From: Citrobacter sp. JGM124 | Lineage (GTDB): Bacteria > Pseudomonadota > Gammaproteobacteria > Enterobacterales > Enterobacteriaceae | Assembly: GCF_018257795.1 (NCBI RefSeq) | Contig: NZ_JAERJD010000003.1 | Location: 186,001 to 250,000, forward strand | Length of the DNA stretch: 64,000 nt | Direction of reading: 5' to 3' | Shown here: positions 29,281-39,577 of the stretch, one piece after another | How the letters are laid out: each line of letters opens with the position of its first letter | Numbering within the stretch: position 1 is the stretch's first letter | The notes under the pieces: generated by a model | What the model saw: the letters and a program-made list of their open reading frames with translations, nothing else | What the model was told of the DNA's origin: nothing | Database searches by the model: none | Position numbers and translations under genes: made by a program

Positions 29281-29895
29281 ATGAAAGAGCAGACGTATAC
29301 TCGAATTCGTGAGTCTCAGGAATACCTTTCAACACTGGGAGATATTGGCTATCGCCCCCTGTTTGGTGGCTATAGCCTTTTTGTTGATGGCGTCATATTT
29401 GCGATGGTTTCCGATGGCGAGCTTTACTTGCGTGCGTGTGAGCAATGTACTGATTATTTTACAAAAAAAGCGGCACCAACATTACAGTATTTTAAACGAG
29501 GACTGCCTGTCCAGCTCAACTACTACCGAGTCGATAATGAACTTTGGCAAAATACGGGCCAGTTAATTCAGTTGTCATCAAGTGCTTTGAGGAGTGCACA
29601 GCGGGAGAAAGCGCGGCGTAAGTCTCTTAATCGATTGAAAGATTTGCCTAATATTACTCTTAATATCGAGATGATGCTGCGTGAGGCTGGCATCACTGAC
29701 TCAGAGACACTCAAGTCCTTTGGTGCGAAGCGTTCCTGGCTCAAATTGAAGAACCTTAAGAAGGTGGTCGGTGTGAAAGTGCTTTTGGCGCTTGCCGGGG
29801 CTATCCGTGGGGTGCATGAGGCGGTTTTACCGTCTGAAGTTCGCCAGGAATTAATGGAGTGGTGGCGTTGCTATGAGCAACGCCACTCCCGTTAA
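29281..29895 (+). CDS. sxy: Competence regulator Sxy (TfoX)
   Basis: Coactivator that works with CRP at CRP-S promoters of DNA uptake genes. 204 residues (E. coli 209), with the N-terminal TfoX domain (STLGDIGYRPLFGGYSLFVDGVIFAMVSDGELYLRA) and the C-terminal TfoX domain (LPNITLNIEMMLREAGI, then LLALAGAIRGVHEAVLP). Weak ribosome site (aagggaaatta). Its stop overlaps the convergent yccS stop by 4 bp. Separated from sulA by about 240 bp, possibly holding a structured leader as known for other sxy genes, though I could not define one. Confidence 0.93.
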   Translation: MKEQTYTRIRESQEYLSTLGDIGYRPLFGGYSLFVDGVIFAMVSDGELYLRACEQCTDYFTKKAAPTLQYFKRGLPVQLNYYRVDNELWQNTGQLIQLSSSALRSAQREKARRKSLNRLKDLPNITLNIEMMLREAGITDSETLKSFGAKRSWLKLKNLKKVVGVKVLLALAGAIRGVHEAVLPSEVRQELMEWWRCYEQRHSR

Positions 29896-32033
29896 TCTGA
29901 CAACAGAGACACTTGCTGCCGTAGACTGGATATTTCTGGTAATAGGGAGACTAACAACCCTATTTGCTGCAGCACAAGTGGCTCTTTAGTCTCTGGGCGC
30001 GCCTCAAGGTGTGCCACTCTGTGGGTAATATCCTTGAGTGTCGCCTGCAGGCGGCCATCACTCACTGGTGGATGGTGCAGTGCATCATCAACGTAACAGA
30101 CTGCATCATCCAGCAAACGCAAAATAGCCTCATTACTGAGCTGTTCACGATGAGCCCCCAGTGCGGATATATAGCTATTGAGTGAGTGGTTCAGGCATAA
30201 CAGGCGAAAGGCACCTTCGCGAAGTTCAGGGCTCATATGGGGTTCGCTTGACATGTTTGACACCACGGATGCCAGCTCCGCACCTTTATTGTAAGCATCC
30301 TGCCTGGCGATCCGGTATTCAAGACGGTTATCACGCCCTTGATGATATTGTTCAAGAATGGCATCCAGATAGCGACAATCAGCGTTAAACGTTCGCTCCA
30401 GTACCAAGGGCAAGCGGCGAAAACGCCAGTCAGGCCAAATGAAACTGACCGCGGCCCAGGCGACAGCACAACCCAGTATGGTATCAAATATCCTTGGCAG
30501 AGCGACTTCAAATCCCTCACCTAATAAATTAAAGCAGAGCAATACCAGCAACGTAATGAACATTGTTGCATGGGCATATTGCACGTTACGGAAGGCGAAG
30601 AATAAAACCCCGGTAATGACAAGTAGCCCCAGTTGCCCTTCCAGTGACGGGACGAAGTAGAGTACCGGCAATCCCACAGCAACCCCAACCAAGGTGCCAA
30701 TAATACGTAATGCCAGGCGATGGCGAGTTGCGTTGTAGTTTGGCTGGCAAACAAACAGGCTCGTGAGCAGGATCCAGTAGCCATGCTGTAAGCCTGTGAT
30801 TTGGATGAACGCATAGCCGATACAGAGCACTACTGACATACGTACCGCATGACGGAACAGGGCTGATTCAGGGGTTAAATTGAGAGACAATCTTTTCCAG
30901 GTATCACCAAACCCGGTGGGTTTATCGTCAGCAAGGCTCGTCTCCCTTTCATTACTTGTTTTTTCTAAGGACTGTTCAGACTCAATGGTTGCCAGCTGGG
31001 CATTAATCGCCCGTAGATTCGTCAGTAAAAAACCTAAGGCTTTTAATTCCGGGGCGGCGCCTGGTGTATGGCTGATCTTGTCCATTGCTGCATCAAGATG
31101 ATTGAAGACGCGCTCGAAACGGACGTCATGCTGATAGGGTATACGCAGCAGAATGGCGCGTGACAGTTGCTGGCAAGCCTGGGATTGCATGGTCAGCAAG
31201 CGCTGAAAACGAAACATGATATCGCTGTAGCGGAATTTGTCCCGTAACTTTTGATACTGAACATGGGAAGAGCTGGCACGCTCATGAATATCCTGGGCAA
31301 CCAAATAGTAATGCAGTGCGCGACGTGTGCCTTTGAGGCCCCTGTCACCACGCAAACGTGTTTGAATTGAAACTTTGGTGAACTCCAGGGCGTTCATCAA
31401 CTGGCTACTGGCAAGCTCTAACTCCATCACCGGGGTTTGGCTTTCTTGTTCTATATCCGGGTCAAAGAGTGCAGCCTTGAGATCGAGATAGTTAGCCAGA
31501 TCGTTATAACAGCGTGCCAAATTGTCCTGCAGAGGTCGAATGGGGAAAATCAAATGCCCCGCAAGGGTCAGCAGGTTATACCACACCGCACCTGCCAGGA
31601 GTAAAACAGGCTGCTGGTACCAGTGTGTGTAAAGTGAAATACCCAGCATGGTATAGATGGCAATCAGCAGGGCACCAAAGGCGATTGTCGCGTAGCGCTG
31701 GCCTAAGCTACCCAGCAAGATAAACCCGCAGGTAGAGAGCAGTAATCCCAAGGCAAAGAGCCAGGGGTAAGGGAAAAGCAATTCAACCGATGCCGAAGCA
31801 ATGAAAAAGCAGACCAGCGTAATCACTAAATTACGCAAACGGCCGGTCAGGCGATCATCCAGGTCTGTCAATGCTGCTGCCACTACGCCCAGGGTCAAGG
31901 GGATGGTGAGGCGAACATCATCCAGCCACCAAGGGAGTACTACAGTCCCCGTCAGGGCGATAAATATTCTTATGTTATAAAGCCAGGCGCTGTTCCAGGT
32001 ATAACGCCGTAATAACGGTGGGGTAATTAACAC
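29892..32033 (-). CDS. yccS: FUSC-family inner membrane protein YccS
   Basis: Integral membrane protein of the FUSC/aromatic acid exporter-like group. 713 residues (E. coli about 720). Two blocks of hydrophobic helices, about residues 10-165 and 390-520, each precede a cytoplasmic helical domain; the pattern is the YccS/YhfK duplication. Conserved FUSC motif area HGYWILLTSLFVCQPNYNATRHR is present. Substrate unknown. It is downstream of yccF (10-bp gap), so the two form one transcription unit; convergent with sxy. Confidence 0.9.
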   Translation of the reverse strand: MLITPPLLRRYTWNSAWLYNIRIFIALTGTVVLPWWLDDVRLTIPLTLGVVAAALTDLDDRLTGRLRNLVITLVCFFIASASVELLFPYPWLFALGLLLSTCGFILLGSLGQRYATIAFGALLIAIYTMLGISLYTHWYQQPVLLLAGAVWYNLLTLAGHLIFPIRPLQDNLARCYNDLANYLDLKAALFDPDIEQESQTPVMELELASSQLMNALEFTKVSIQTRLRGDRGLKGTRRALHYYLVAQDIHERASSSHVQYQKLRDKFRYSDIMFRFQRLLTMQSQACQQLSRAILLRIPYQHDVRFERVFNHLDAAMDKISHTPGAAPELKALGFLLTNLRAINAQLATIESEQSLEKTSNERETSLADDKPTGFGDTWKRLSLNLTPESALFRHAVRMSVVLCIGYAFIQITGLQHGYWILLTSLFVCQPNYNATRHRLALRIIGTLVGVAVGLPVLYFVPSLEGQLGLLVITGVLFFAFRNVQYAHATMFITLLVLLCFNLLGEGFEVALPRIFDTILGCAVAWAAVSFIWPDWRFRRLPLVLERTFNADCRYLDAILEQYHQGRDNRLEYRIARQDAYNKGAELASVVSNMSSEPHMSPELREGAFRLLCLNHSLNSYISALGAHREQLSNEAILRLLDDAVCYVDDALHHPPVSDGRLQATLKDITHRVAHLEARPETKEPLVLQQIGLLVSLLPEISSLRQQVSLLSD

Positions 32034-32042
32034 AAATATACC

Positions 32043-32489
32043 TTATCGAAATCGACGCTGTGCGTTAGCCATGCGTGCTGCCTGAGCCACTTCGACGGGA
32101 ACAACGCGGCGACCTACCGGCCACAGAGCAATGGCCGCAATTTTAAAATTTGCCAGTCCAACGGGGATACCAATAATAGAAATACACTGGGTTATGCCGA
32201 TACAAATGTGCATGATGCAAAGCCACCAGCCGAACAAGACGAACCACAGAATATTGAGCAGTGTCCCCCCGGTATTGGCGAGTGCACTTTGATCCTGAGG
32301 GTAGAGCTCATCAACATGAATCGCTTCATTACCGTATGGTATAAATGAAAGCTTGGTAATTTCCCAGCAGGATCTTGTGAGTGGCAGGGTAATAATCAGT
32401 ACCATACTGACCAGGGTTGCGAATAACCAGGCAAGCGTTGTTGCAAAACCACCCAATACAAAATTTAATACATTAAGAACAGTACGCAT
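32043..32489 (-). CDS. yccF: Inner membrane protein YccF
   Basis: Small membrane protein with two YccF (DUF307) repeats. 148 residues from ATG 32489 (MRTVLNVLNFVLGGFATTLAWLF), preceded by GAGAG; a GTG two codons earlier is less likely. Two hydrophobic pairs frame the conserved ITKLSFIPYGNEAIHVDEL and IGIPVGLANFKIAAIALWPVGRRVV. Function unknown. Divergent from helD and upstream of yccS. Confidence 0.92.
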   Translation of the reverse strand: MRTVLNVLNFVLGGFATTLAWLFATLVSMVLIITLPLTRSCWEITKLSFIPYGNEAIHVDELYPQDQSALANTGGTLLNILWFVLFGWWLCIMHICIGITQCISIIGIPVGLANFKIAAIALWPVGRRVVPVEVAQAARMANAQRRFR

Positions 32490-32629
32490 AATCACTCTCT
32501 GTTGTTATAACGACACAGAATAAAAAACTACAATAATAGTAGAATAGTAGCGCGTTTTTACCCTGGAGCGTTATCTCATCGGCAGTTAAACTGCGATAGT
32601 CCCCCCATTGTTCAGGATAAGGCAAGATC

Positions 32630-34681
32630 ATGGAACTTAGAGCGACTTCCCTTGGAAAACATTTAGCACAGCATCCTTACAATCGGGTGAAATTGTTACC
32701 TGCAGGGGTTGAGGTTAAAGGAGATAATCATGAATATCTTATTCCTTTCAATCAGTTAATTGAAATAAACTGTAAACGAGGTTTAGTGTGGGGGGAGCTG
32801 GAGTTCGTTCTTCCGGACCACAAAGTCGTCCGGCTGCATGGGACTGAGTGGCAAGAGACAAAGCGATTTTTTGCTTATTTGTCCCGAGCATGGCAAGGAT
32901 GGAGCGAAGAAATGAGCCATGTTGCAGCCCAAGTCCTTGCTGAACAACAAAGTCAGATCCAGGGGGCTACTCAGCAAGGGCACTGGCTTAAGTGTCGGGA
33001 ACTGATGGCGTTACAGCAGGGGGTTAGAGAAGCTTGCAGTGCTTTACCCCTGCCTACAGTACGTCTGGACACGTTTGCTGTGTGCCGTGAAGCCTGGCAT
33101 GACTGCCAGCAAGTCCTGGAACAAGGCAGCCTTTTTCGGCAGCAATGTAATGATCGTTATACTCGCCAGATGCTCGAACAGCATGGCGATTTTTTTCAGC
33201 ATATTGAGAGTAGCCCACTGAATAATGCCCAAGCCCGGGCTGTGGTTAACAATGAAGAGACGTTGCTGGTTCTGGCTGGTGCCGGTAGCGGTAAAACCTC
33301 AGTACTGGTCGCAAGGGCTGGCTGGTTATTAAAGTATTCCGCTGTTGCCGAAGATCAAATATTGTTACTGGCTTTTGGTCGCCAGGCAGCCAGGGAGATG
33401 GAGCAACGGTTAGTCGAGCGGCTGGATACTCAACTGGATGTCAAAACCTTCCACGCCCTGGCACTGTTTATTATTACTCAGGGGAGTAAAAAAGTACCCA
33501 AAGTGAGTGGGCTGGAGAGTGATACCCGGGGGCGCCAGCAATTATTGATAGCTTGCTGGCAACAGCAGTGTCGTGAGAAAAAAGCCATGGCAAAGGGGTG
33601 GCGTCAGTGGCTGGAAGAAGAACTGGGGTGGAGCATTCCGGAGACGACATTCTGGGAAGATGAAAAGTTAATCGCCCGCCTGGGCGGGCGGCTGGACCAC
33701 TGGCTGATGCTGATACGCATGCAGGGCGGGGCACAAGCAGAGATGATAGCCACCGCACCTGACGAACTTAAACCCCGCTTTACTCGCGGTATTAAGCTAA
33801 TGGCTCCCTTGCTTAAATGCTGGAAAAGTACCCTGCGCAGCGCCGGTGAAATTGATTTCTCCGGGTTAATTCATCAGGCCATTAATATTCTGGATAAGGG
33901 ACGGTTTGTGAGCCCATGGCGACATATTCTGGTGGATGAGTTCCAGGATATCTCGCCACAACGAGCGGCATTGCTGGCAGCTTTACGTAAGCAAAATAGC
34001 CACACGTCACTCTATGCTGTCGGGGATGACTGGCAGGCTATCTACCGATTTACCGGGGCACAAACGACGCTGACCAGCGAATTTAGTGAGCATTTTAGCT
34101 CCGGTGAAATCTGTATGCTGGATACTACCTACCGTTTTAATAGCCGTATTGGCGAGATAGCAAACCAATGGGTCCAACAGAACCCGTTGCAACAGAGAAA
34201 GGGACTGCATAGCCACGTTAAGGGCGATAAGCAATCCGTATGCCTACTGGTTGATGACAAACTGGAAGGACTACTGGATAAACTGAGTGGTTACGCACTG
34301 CCTGAGCAACGGATACTTATTTTGGCACGTTATCATTATTTACGTCCTGTTTGTCTCAGTAATGCAGGTACGCGCTGGCCAAAACTGAACATTGATTTTA
34401 TGACCATTCATGCCAGCAAAGGGCAGGAAGCGGATTTTGTGATTGTGCTTGGTTTACAGTCAGGGCCAGAAGGTTTTCCGGCCCAGGCCAGAGAGTCTGT
34501 CTTTGAACAGGTTTTATTGCCGCAGCAAGAAGCGTTCGAGGATGCGGAGGAACGACGTTTACTCTACGTTGCCTTAACCCGGGCACGCCATCGTGTTTGG
34601 CTGCTGTTCAGCAAACAACAGCCATCCACATTTGTTGAGGCATTAAAACAGCTCGGAGTACCGATACTTAATCGCCCCTGA
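32630..34681 (+). CDS. helD: DNA helicase IV HelD
   Basis: Superfamily 1A 3'-5' helicase of the UvrD/Rep type. 683 residues (E. coli 684). The N-terminal 190 residues are the HelD-specific domain; then LVLAGAGSGKTSVL (Walker A), VDEFQDISPQRAALL (Walker B/motif II), VGDDWQAIYRFTGAQ (motif III), MTIHASKGQEADFVIVLGL (motif V) and RRLLYVALTRARHRVWLL (motif VI). It ends 3 bp from the convergent mgsA stop. Role in E. coli: recombination in RecF-type pathways. Confidence 0.96.
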   Translation: MELRATSLGKHLAQHPYNRVKLLPAGVEVKGDNHEYLIPFNQLIEINCKRGLVWGELEFVLPDHKVVRLHGTEWQETKRFFAYLSRAWQGWSEEMSHVAAQVLAEQQSQIQGATQQGHWLKCRELMALQQGVREACSALPLPTVRLDTFAVCREAWHDCQQVLEQGSLFRQQCNDRYTRQMLEQHGDFFQHIESSPLNNAQARAVVNNEETLLVLAGAGSGKTSVLVARAGWLLKYSAVAEDQILLLAFGRQAAREMEQRLVERLDTQLDVKTFHALALFIITQGSKKVPKVSGLESDTRGRQQLLIACWQQQCREKKAMAKGWRQWLEEELGWSIPETTFWEDEKLIARLGGRLDHWLMLIRMQGGAQAEMIATAPDELKPRFTRGIKLMAPLLKCWKSTLRSAGEIDFSGLIHQAINILDKGRFVSPWRHILVDEFQDISPQRAALLAALRKQNSHTSLYAVGDDWQAIYRFTGAQTTLTSEFSEHFSSGEICMLDTTYRFNSRIGEIANQWVQQNPLQQRKGLHSHVKGDKQSVCLLVDDKLEGLLDKLSGYALPEQRILILARYHYLRPVCLSNAGTRWPKLNIDFMTIHASKGQEADFVIVLGLQSGPEGFPAQARESVFEQVLLPQQEAFEDAEERRLLYVALTRARHRVWLLFSKQQPSTFVEALKQLGVPILNRP

Positions 34682-34684
34682 TGT

Positions 34685-35140
34685 TTATAGCCTGTCAGTC
34701 AGGTAACGCTGATAGTCAGGGATTTGGATTTCGACCTGAGCATTAAACCCGGGTGAGTGAATGATGAAGTCTGCCGTTGAGAGGTTGGTCGCCACCGGGA
34801 TATTCCACACCGTGGCCAGACGCAATAATGCCTTAACGTCAGGATCATGGGGCACCGCATTCAGTGGGTCCCAAAAAAAGATCAGAACATCAATTTTCCC
34901 TTCGGCTATCAGGGCACCTACCTGCTGATCCCCTCCCATTGGGCCGCTCATCATGGCGTTGACCTCAAGCCCTGATGCGCGCTGAATCATATTCCCCGTT
35001 GTGCCTGTGGCATACAGGGTATGATTTTCAAGGGTAGATTTATGTTGCTCAACCCACGCGAGTAATGCACTTTTACAATGATCATGGGCGACCAGGGCGA
35101 TATGTTTTTTTTCTGGCAGGGTACGAATGGTCTGATGCAT
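34685..35140 (-). CDS. mgsA: Methylglyoxal synthase MgsA
   Basis: Converts dihydroxyacetone phosphate to methylglyoxal and phosphate, a relief path when sugar phosphates build up. Start at ATG 35140 with AGGA 7 nt upstream gives 151 residues (E. coli 152); the frame runs ten codons further. The catalytic core is intact: [34 protein letters not shown] and [21 protein letters not shown], which contain the catalytic Asp and His residues. The E. coli neighbour yccT is missing beside it. Confidence 0.97.
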   Translation of the reverse strand: MHQTIRTLPEKKHIALVAHDHCKSALLAWVEQHKSTLENHTLYATGTTGNMIQRASGLEVNAMMSGPMGGDQQVGALIAEGKIDVLIFFWDPLNAVPHDPDVKALLRLATVWNIPVATNLSTADFIIHSPGFNAQVEIQIPDYQRYLTDRL

Positions 35141-35384
35141 AGTATTTTCCTGGATGAAATTGAACGCCACCAGCTTACTAGAAGAGCAGGATGCTGCAAG
35201 AGAAAGAGATTAAAAAAGCGGCTTGATGTCTATGATAGTGTTGTTTTTATTTCATCCCTGTTCCAGTACTGAAAAGGTGCCACACTTGTTTCACAGACTG
35301 GAAACAAAAATACCTGTGTCAGCGGTACAATATCAGGTATTACAGGTAGCCCAATGACACCAATAACCCTTTCAATAAAACAGG

Positions 35385-35798
35385 ATGACCATCGTGAATA
35401 TTGAAGAAATTCTGCGTACTACCCATACCATTGCCCTGGTTGGTGCCAGCGAAAAATCTGACCGCCCCTCGTATCGGGTGATGGCTTATCTGTTGCAACA
35501 AGGATATGAAGTGATCCCGGTTTCCCCCAAGCTTGCCGGGCAAGAATTATTAGGTCAGCGGGTATATGCCACGCTTGCCGATATTCCACAACGCATCGAT
35601 ATGGTTGATGTATTCCGTAATGCTGAGGCGGCACTTGGCGTTGCGCATGAGGCGATTACTGTTGGGGCTAAAACACTGTGGTTACAAATAGGCGTCATTA
35701 ATGAGCAGGCAGCGCGTGTTGCGAAAGAGGCAGGGCTCAATGTGGTGATGGATAAGTGCCCGGCCATAGAGATACCACGCCTGGGTTTGGGGAAATAG
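35385..35798 (+). CDS. yccU: CoA-binding protein YccU
   Basis: Small Rossmann-fold protein with the CoA_binding (succinyl-CoA ligase-like) domain. 137 residues, as in E. coli. Nucleotide-loop sequence [19 protein letters not shown] is at residues 13-31; ILLG...[13 protein letters not shown] and [16 protein letters not shown] are conserved. The start is ATG or GTG: this frame opens at ATG 35385 (aggATGACCATCGTG), and the downstream GTG at 35394 is a possible alternative. Exact role unknown. Confidence 0.92.
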   Translation: MTIVNIEEILRTTHTIALVGASEKSDRPSYRVMAYLLQQGYEVIPVSPKLAGQELLGQRVYATLADIPQRIDMVDVFRNAEAALGVAHEAITVGAKTLWLQIGVINEQAARVAKEAGLNVVMDKCPAIEIPRLGLGK

Positions 35799-35869
35799 CT
35801 TGCCTCACCCATGGAATGGTTCCGGCCAAAAAGCTCAGGCCCGCTGACCTGAGCTGATTTTTATAACAG

Positions 35870-36187
35870 TTAGTTACGCAGGCAAGGGATTTGCAGCCGT
35901 TTACGGATTGATGCAGCCAGATCATCCAGGGAGGATTGCTCCGGGTGTTCCTGTTCGCTTTCACCACTCAACTGTGCTTCCGCCAGATAAGTATGTACTG
36001 CTTTGCCATCATCATTTTCCATCACGACATGATACCAGGGGGCACTGCGCATAGAGCGATTCATTGCCAGATAGTCTTCATGGGTTTCACTTAGTCCATA
36101 TTCAGGGTCAATATCAACCACTACGCCCAAATAGCCCAGTAAAACATGTCGAACTTGCTGGCCAATACCAAATTTGCTGACAATCAT
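35870..36187 (-). CDS. hspQ: Heat shock protein HspQ
   Basis: Hemimethylated-DNA-binding/YccV-type protein that in E. coli modulates Lon and is induced by heat. Start at ATG 36187, preceded by GGAGGTGAAA, gives 105 residues as in E. coli; the longer frame to 36238 has no homology. Conserved: [20 protein letters not shown] then [14 protein letters not shown], and [22 protein letters not shown]. Downstream of rlmI on the same strand, 59 bp apart. Note that Lon substrates (SulA) are also encoded in this window. Confidence 0.95.
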   Translation of the reverse strand: MIVSKFGIGQQVRHVLLGYLGVVVDIDPEYGLSETHEDYLAMNRSMRSAPWYHVVMENDDGKAVHTYLAEAQLSGESEQEHPEQSSLDDLAASIRKRLQIPCLRN

Positions 36188-36246
36188 TTTCACCTCCATG
36201 AACATCATATTGTCAAAGATGTATGGCATCCTTTCCATTTTTCAAG

Positions 36247-37458
36247 TCAGATAACCCGGCAAGCAAAGCCTTTCAGATATAAGCCTTCCGGGTAGCTTGC
36301 GATAACCGGGTGATCGGCAGCTTGACGAAACTGCTCGACAAACTGTAATTCACGCCCCGCATCAAGGGCGGCATCTGCGATTATCTTTTGGAATAATTCC
36401 GTCGTCATCAGCCCCGAGCAAGAGAAAGTCATGAGAATGCCCCCTGGGTTAAGAAGCTGGCATGCCAGCATATTAATATCTTTATACCCACGACAGGCAC
36501 CAGACAACTGGTTTTTATTTTCAACAAACTTCGGGGGATCCATGATGATGACATCAAACATTTCACCATTATCACGATACTTGCGTAGTAATTTAAAAAC
36601 ATCATCGCGTAAAAACTCAGCTTTACTGAGGTCTAACTGGTTCAGTTCAACATTTTTCTTTGCAATATCCAGAGCTTCTTGTGAAGTATCAACACTAACG
36701 ACCTGGCGGCAATTCCCCATCAACGCTGAGATGGCGAAACCACCCGTATAAGAGAAGCAGTTCAGGACTCGTTTGTTGGCAACATAGCTCCGAGTAGCAA
36801 AACGGCTGTCACGTTGATCAAGGTAATAACCTGTTTTATGGCCTTGCTGGATATCTACCAGCAGTTTCATTCCATGCTCTTCTATCGGTAACAGGGCTGG
36901 GGGGATATCACCGCTGATCGAACCCTGGGTCAGAGCCAGACCCTCTTTTTTGCGCACCGCCACGTCAGAACGTTCGTAAATGGAACAGTCTGGGTAGAGT
37001 TTTTGTAGGGCTGCAACTAAAGCAGGGCGCTGATAATCTGCACCAGCAGAGAGCAGTTGTAATACCAAAAAATGAGAGAAGCGATCAATGGTGATACCCG
37101 GCAGGCCATCTGACTCGCCGGCAATTAAACGGTAACTGTTTAAACCGTCACGAACGGCGAGCCAGTCCCGCCATTTTTGAGCTTGTTCTAAACGGCGGAC
37201 AAAGAAATCAGTATTAATGGTTTCATGGCGGTCAAAGGTCCAGACACGGGCCCGAATCTGTGATGAGGGGGAATAAGCAGCCCGAGCCAGCCACTTTCCG
37301 TTGGCATCGACAACATCCAGGGTTTCGCCGGCATTGACTTCACCTTCAACGCGAGCCACTGCCCCCGAGAAGACCCAAGGGTGGTGACGCAAGAGTGATT
37401 TTTCGCGCCCTTTGGCTAGCACCAAACGGGGATAATGGTTAAGGGTAGATTCAGACAT
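36247..37458 (-). CDS. rlmI: 23S rRNA m5C1962 methyltransferase RlmI
   Basis: SAM-dependent methyltransferase making m5C1962 in 23S rRNA. Started at ATG 37458 ([20 protein letters not shown]) it has 403 residues (E. coli 396). An N-terminal PUA domain ([27 protein letters not shown]) is followed by an [20 protein letters not shown] linker and the Rossmann domain with [17 protein letters not shown] and the motif DPPKFVENK. The catalytic Cys is in [14 protein letters not shown] lies 11 nt before the start. Confidence 0.95.
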   Translation of the reverse strand: MSESTLNHYPRLVLAKGREKSLLRHHPWVFSGAVARVEGEVNAGETLDVVDANGKWLARAAYSPSSQIRARVWTFDRHETINTDFFVRRLEQAQKWRDWLAVRDGLNSYRLIAGESDGLPGITIDRFSHFLVLQLLSAGADYQRPALVAALQKLYPDCSIYERSDVAVRKKEGLALTQGSISGDIPPALLPIEEHGMKLLVDIQQGHKTGYYLDQRDSRFATRSYVANKRVLNCFSYTGGFAISALMGNCRQVVSVDTSQEALDIAKKNVELNQLDLSKAEFLRDDVFKLLRKYRDNGEMFDVIIMDPPKFVENKNQLSGACRGYKDINMLACQLLNPGGILMTFSCSGLMTTELFQKIIADAALDAGRELQFVEQFRQAADHPVIASYPEGLYLKGFACRVI

Positions 37459-37618
37459 GTGGAGAAACCTCTGACAAAACAAGGATGCGGGCTGGATAAC
37501 AAATCAGCCTGATGTTATTAAAATAAAATGGCGCGTAGGTTAGCACAGATTAGTCAAAGCACGTATCAATCCGCGCCGGGTAATATCAACCACTGGCTGG
37601 TAAATGGGGGGCAGGTTA

Positions 37619-37909
37619 GTGACAGAATATCAGCAACAATGTGTGAAGCATCGGATATATGGCAAAGTTCAGTCTGTGGGGTTTCGTTACAGCACCTGGG
37701 GTGAGGCGAAACGCTTAGGCTTGACCGGTTATGTGCGGAATCTTGATGATGGCAGCGTAGAAATTTTAGCCTGTGGTACTCCTGAACAGCTTGAAAAATT
37801 ACTGCTCTGGATCAATGCCGGGGGCCCTGGCAGTGCCCGGGTTGACAATGTGTTTTCCACAGCCTGTCAGCCCGAGCAAACCTGGACGCAATTTTCAGTC
37901 CATTATTAG
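37619..37909 (+). CDS. yccX: Acylphosphatase YccX
   Basis: Hydrolyses acyl phosphates such as carbamoyl or acetyl phosphate; small cytoplasmic enzyme. Motif [23 protein letters not shown] holds the catalytic Arg; the Asn is in [13 protein letters not shown]. Start chosen at GTG 37619 with AGG 6 nt upstream (96 residues; E. coli 92); an ATG at 37604 lies inside the ribosome-site region (ggggggcagg) and is less likely. Stop overlaps that of convergent tusE by 4 bp. Confidence 0.93.
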   Translation: MTEYQQQCVKHRIYGKVQSVGFRYSTWGEAKRLGLTGYVRNLDDGSVEILACGTPEQLEKLLLWINAGGPGSARVDNVFSTACQPEQTWTQFSVHY

Positions 37910-38235
37910 ATACATTTTACTGGCTTTGGTAAGCCCGCGATTTTAGTGGCTTGTTTGGCTGGACCTTTAGGGAACAGGCGATAGAGGTAACGGCTATTGC
38001 CTTTCTCTTCACCCAGCGTATTCGCCATGGCTTTGACCAGCATACGAATCGCCGGGGAGGTATTAAATTCCAGGTAAAAATTGCGAACAAAATGCACCAC
38101 TTCCCAGTGTTCCGGTGTCAGGGATATCGCTTCCCCGGCGGCGATGGCCTCTGCTAAAGCTTCGCTCCACTGTTGGCTCTCTTTCAGATAGCCTGCACTA
38201 TCCGTGGCAATTTCTTGCCCGTTAAAAATCAGCAT
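37906..38235 (-). CDS. tusE: Sulfur relay protein TusE
   Basis: DsrC-like protein that carries persulfide sulfur from TusBCD to MnmA for 2-thiolation of wobble uridine in tRNA. Start at ATG 38235 ([20 protein letters not shown]) gives 109 residues as in E. coli. The C-terminal tail [19 protein letters not shown] carries the conserved sulfur-relay Cys as the penultimate residue. The frame continues 16 codons upstream without homology. Confidence 0.96.
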   Translation of the reverse strand: MLIFNGQEIATDSAGYLKESQQWSEALAEAIAAGEAISLTPEHWEVVHFVRNFYLEFNTSPAIRMLVKAMANTLGEEKGNSRYLYRLFPKGPAKQATKIAGLPKPVKCI

Positions 38236-38357
38236 GATGACTCGGCATTTGGGTAATAACCCCGGCAGTATAACAAATTTCATGGGCCATAAAAAACTGC
38301 ACCTTACTCAGTTGCCGGAGGCCACTTTTGGGATGCAGTCGTTTGTATTGCCGGGGA

Positions 38358-39017
38358 TCAGTCTTTGCTGGCAAACCCAAGGATGCTTAACAGGCTGATG
38401 AAGATATTGTAAATAGAGACATACAGGCTGACGGTGGCTCGTACATAGTTTGTTTCACCACCACGAATAATATTGCTGGTTTCAAACAAGATAGCCCCCG
38501 AAGAGATCAGGATAAATACCGCGCTGATGGCTAAGTGTAATGCCGGCAGCTGCAGGAAGATATTGGCCACCATGCCGACCAGGACGACAACGATACCCGC
38601 CATGAGCATACCGCCAAGGAAAGACATATCCTTACGGGTGGTCAGCACATAGGCTGAACAGCAGATGAAGACCAGAGCTGTACCGCCCAGAGCCATACCA
38701 ATCACATCTCCCATACCGGCAGACAGATAGCTATTCAGAATGGGGCCGAGGATATAGCCGAGAAAACCGGTAAAAGCGAAGGTGGCTATCAGCCCTGATG
38801 GTTTATCTGCCAGACGGTAGGTCAAAAACATCAGGCCATACATTCCTACCAGGGTCAGAATCAGACCCGGTGAGGGCAGCTGTAATACGGTACTGGCGGT
38901 AGCCACCAGCGCAGAAAATGCGAGGGTTAAACTCAGTAGAAAATAAGTATTACGGAGGACTTTATGGGTACTCAACAATGACGCGCGGTCACGGGAGGAG
39001 GTAATAATGCGATCCAT
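38358..39017 (-). CDS. yccA: BAX inhibitor-1 family membrane protein YccA
   Basis: Inner-membrane protein with seven hydrophobic helices; in E. coli a substrate and modulator of the FtsH protease. 219 residues, equal to E. coli. N-terminus [20 protein letters not shown] (cytoplasmic, needed for FtsH degradation) is conserved; the BI-1 signature region [33 protein letters not shown] is near the C-terminus. Single gene between tusE and the tRNA. Confidence 0.95.
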   Translation of the reverse strand: MDRIITSSRDRASLLSTHKVLRNTYFLLSLTLAFSALVATASTVLQLPSPGLILTLVGMYGLMFLTYRLADKPSGLIATFAFTGFLGYILGPILNSYLSAGMGDVIGMALGGTALVFICCSAYVLTTRKDMSFLGGMLMAGIVVVLVGMVANIFLQLPALHLAISAVFILISSGAILFETSNIIRGGETNYVRATVSLYVSIYNIFISLLSILGFASKD

Positions 39018-39361
39018 TGTTAAACTCTCTCTTTTGCAGGTTTTTTATAATCAACGAGCATAATGCCCTGCTATTTTGTAAAAAAGTTTTTTTACCCATC
39101 TTTACCTCTTATCTTGGCAGGCATGCTGCCGACGGTAATGTGAGGTATTTTTTTGAAAAATATCTTTTTATTACACCATATGAGTCTGACAAAAGGTGCC
39201 GGGTTGTTCGGTGGTTGTGCGTAATACATAAAATCGAGCCTCGGCAGGGGAAATACCCCTGACAGTGAAGCGCAACATGCTGGTAATCTCACCATCTTGT
39301 TGCACTTTCAACCAAATAAGACAAAAGCGGCTAAATTTAAGACGATTGAACCAATTGGTGC
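39018..39361. other. yccA-serT gap
   Basis: No gene with supportable coding character. The left part is the yccA promoter side; an A/T-run element (gaggtatttttttgaaaaatatctttt) near 39141-39170 is AT-rich. The right end holds the tRNA promoter. Confidence 0.45.
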
Positions 39362-39390
39362 TTTACATGACGAATGGCTATGTTTATAGT
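39362..39390 (+). promoter_or_regulatory. Promoter of tRNA-Ser(UGA)
   Basis: TTTACA (39362-39367) and TATAGT (39385-39390) are separated by 17 bp and followed by a GC-rich discriminator gcgcctc, typical of stringently controlled stable-RNA promoters. The tRNA starts 10 bp downstream. Confidence 0.8.
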
Positions 39391-39400
39391 GCGCCTCGTT

Positions 39401-39488
39401 GGAAGTGTGGCCGAGCGGTTGAAGGCACCGGTCTTGAAAACCGGCGATGGGAAACCATCCCAGAGTTCGAATCTCTGCGCTTCCGCCA
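39401..39488 (+). tRNA. serT: tRNA-Ser (anticodon UGA)
   Basis: 88 nt with encoded CCA. The acceptor ggaagtg pairs with cgcttcc, the anticodon stem-loop ccggtcttgaaaaccgg carries anticodon TGA, the long class II variable arm is gatgggaaaccatc and the T loop is gttcgaatc. The sequence matches E. coli serT apart from the variable arm. Its 3' end is the core of the 55-bp repeat that flanks the integrated element. Confidence 0.98.
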
Positions 39489-39532
39489 AATAAAAACCCC
39501 AAATAGCAATGCTGTTTGGGGTTTTTTGTTTT
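39478..39532 (+). repeat. Attachment-site repeat, copy 1 (tRNA side)
   Basis: Identical over 55 bp to 42862-42916. It comprises the last 11 bases of serT and the whole tRNA terminator. Arrangement as a direct repeat with the intact tRNA at one end is the hallmark of tyrosine-recombinase integration. Confidence 0.9.
39492..39530 (+). terminator. Terminator of serT
   Basis: aaaaaccccaaa pairs with tttggggttttt around an 11-nt loop and runs into T6. A second identical copy is at 42876-42914 in the distal repeat. Confidence 0.88.
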
Positions 39533-39577
39533 ATACAGTTCCTGTCGTGCCATTTATCTTTAGTCTGGAGTGTTCCA

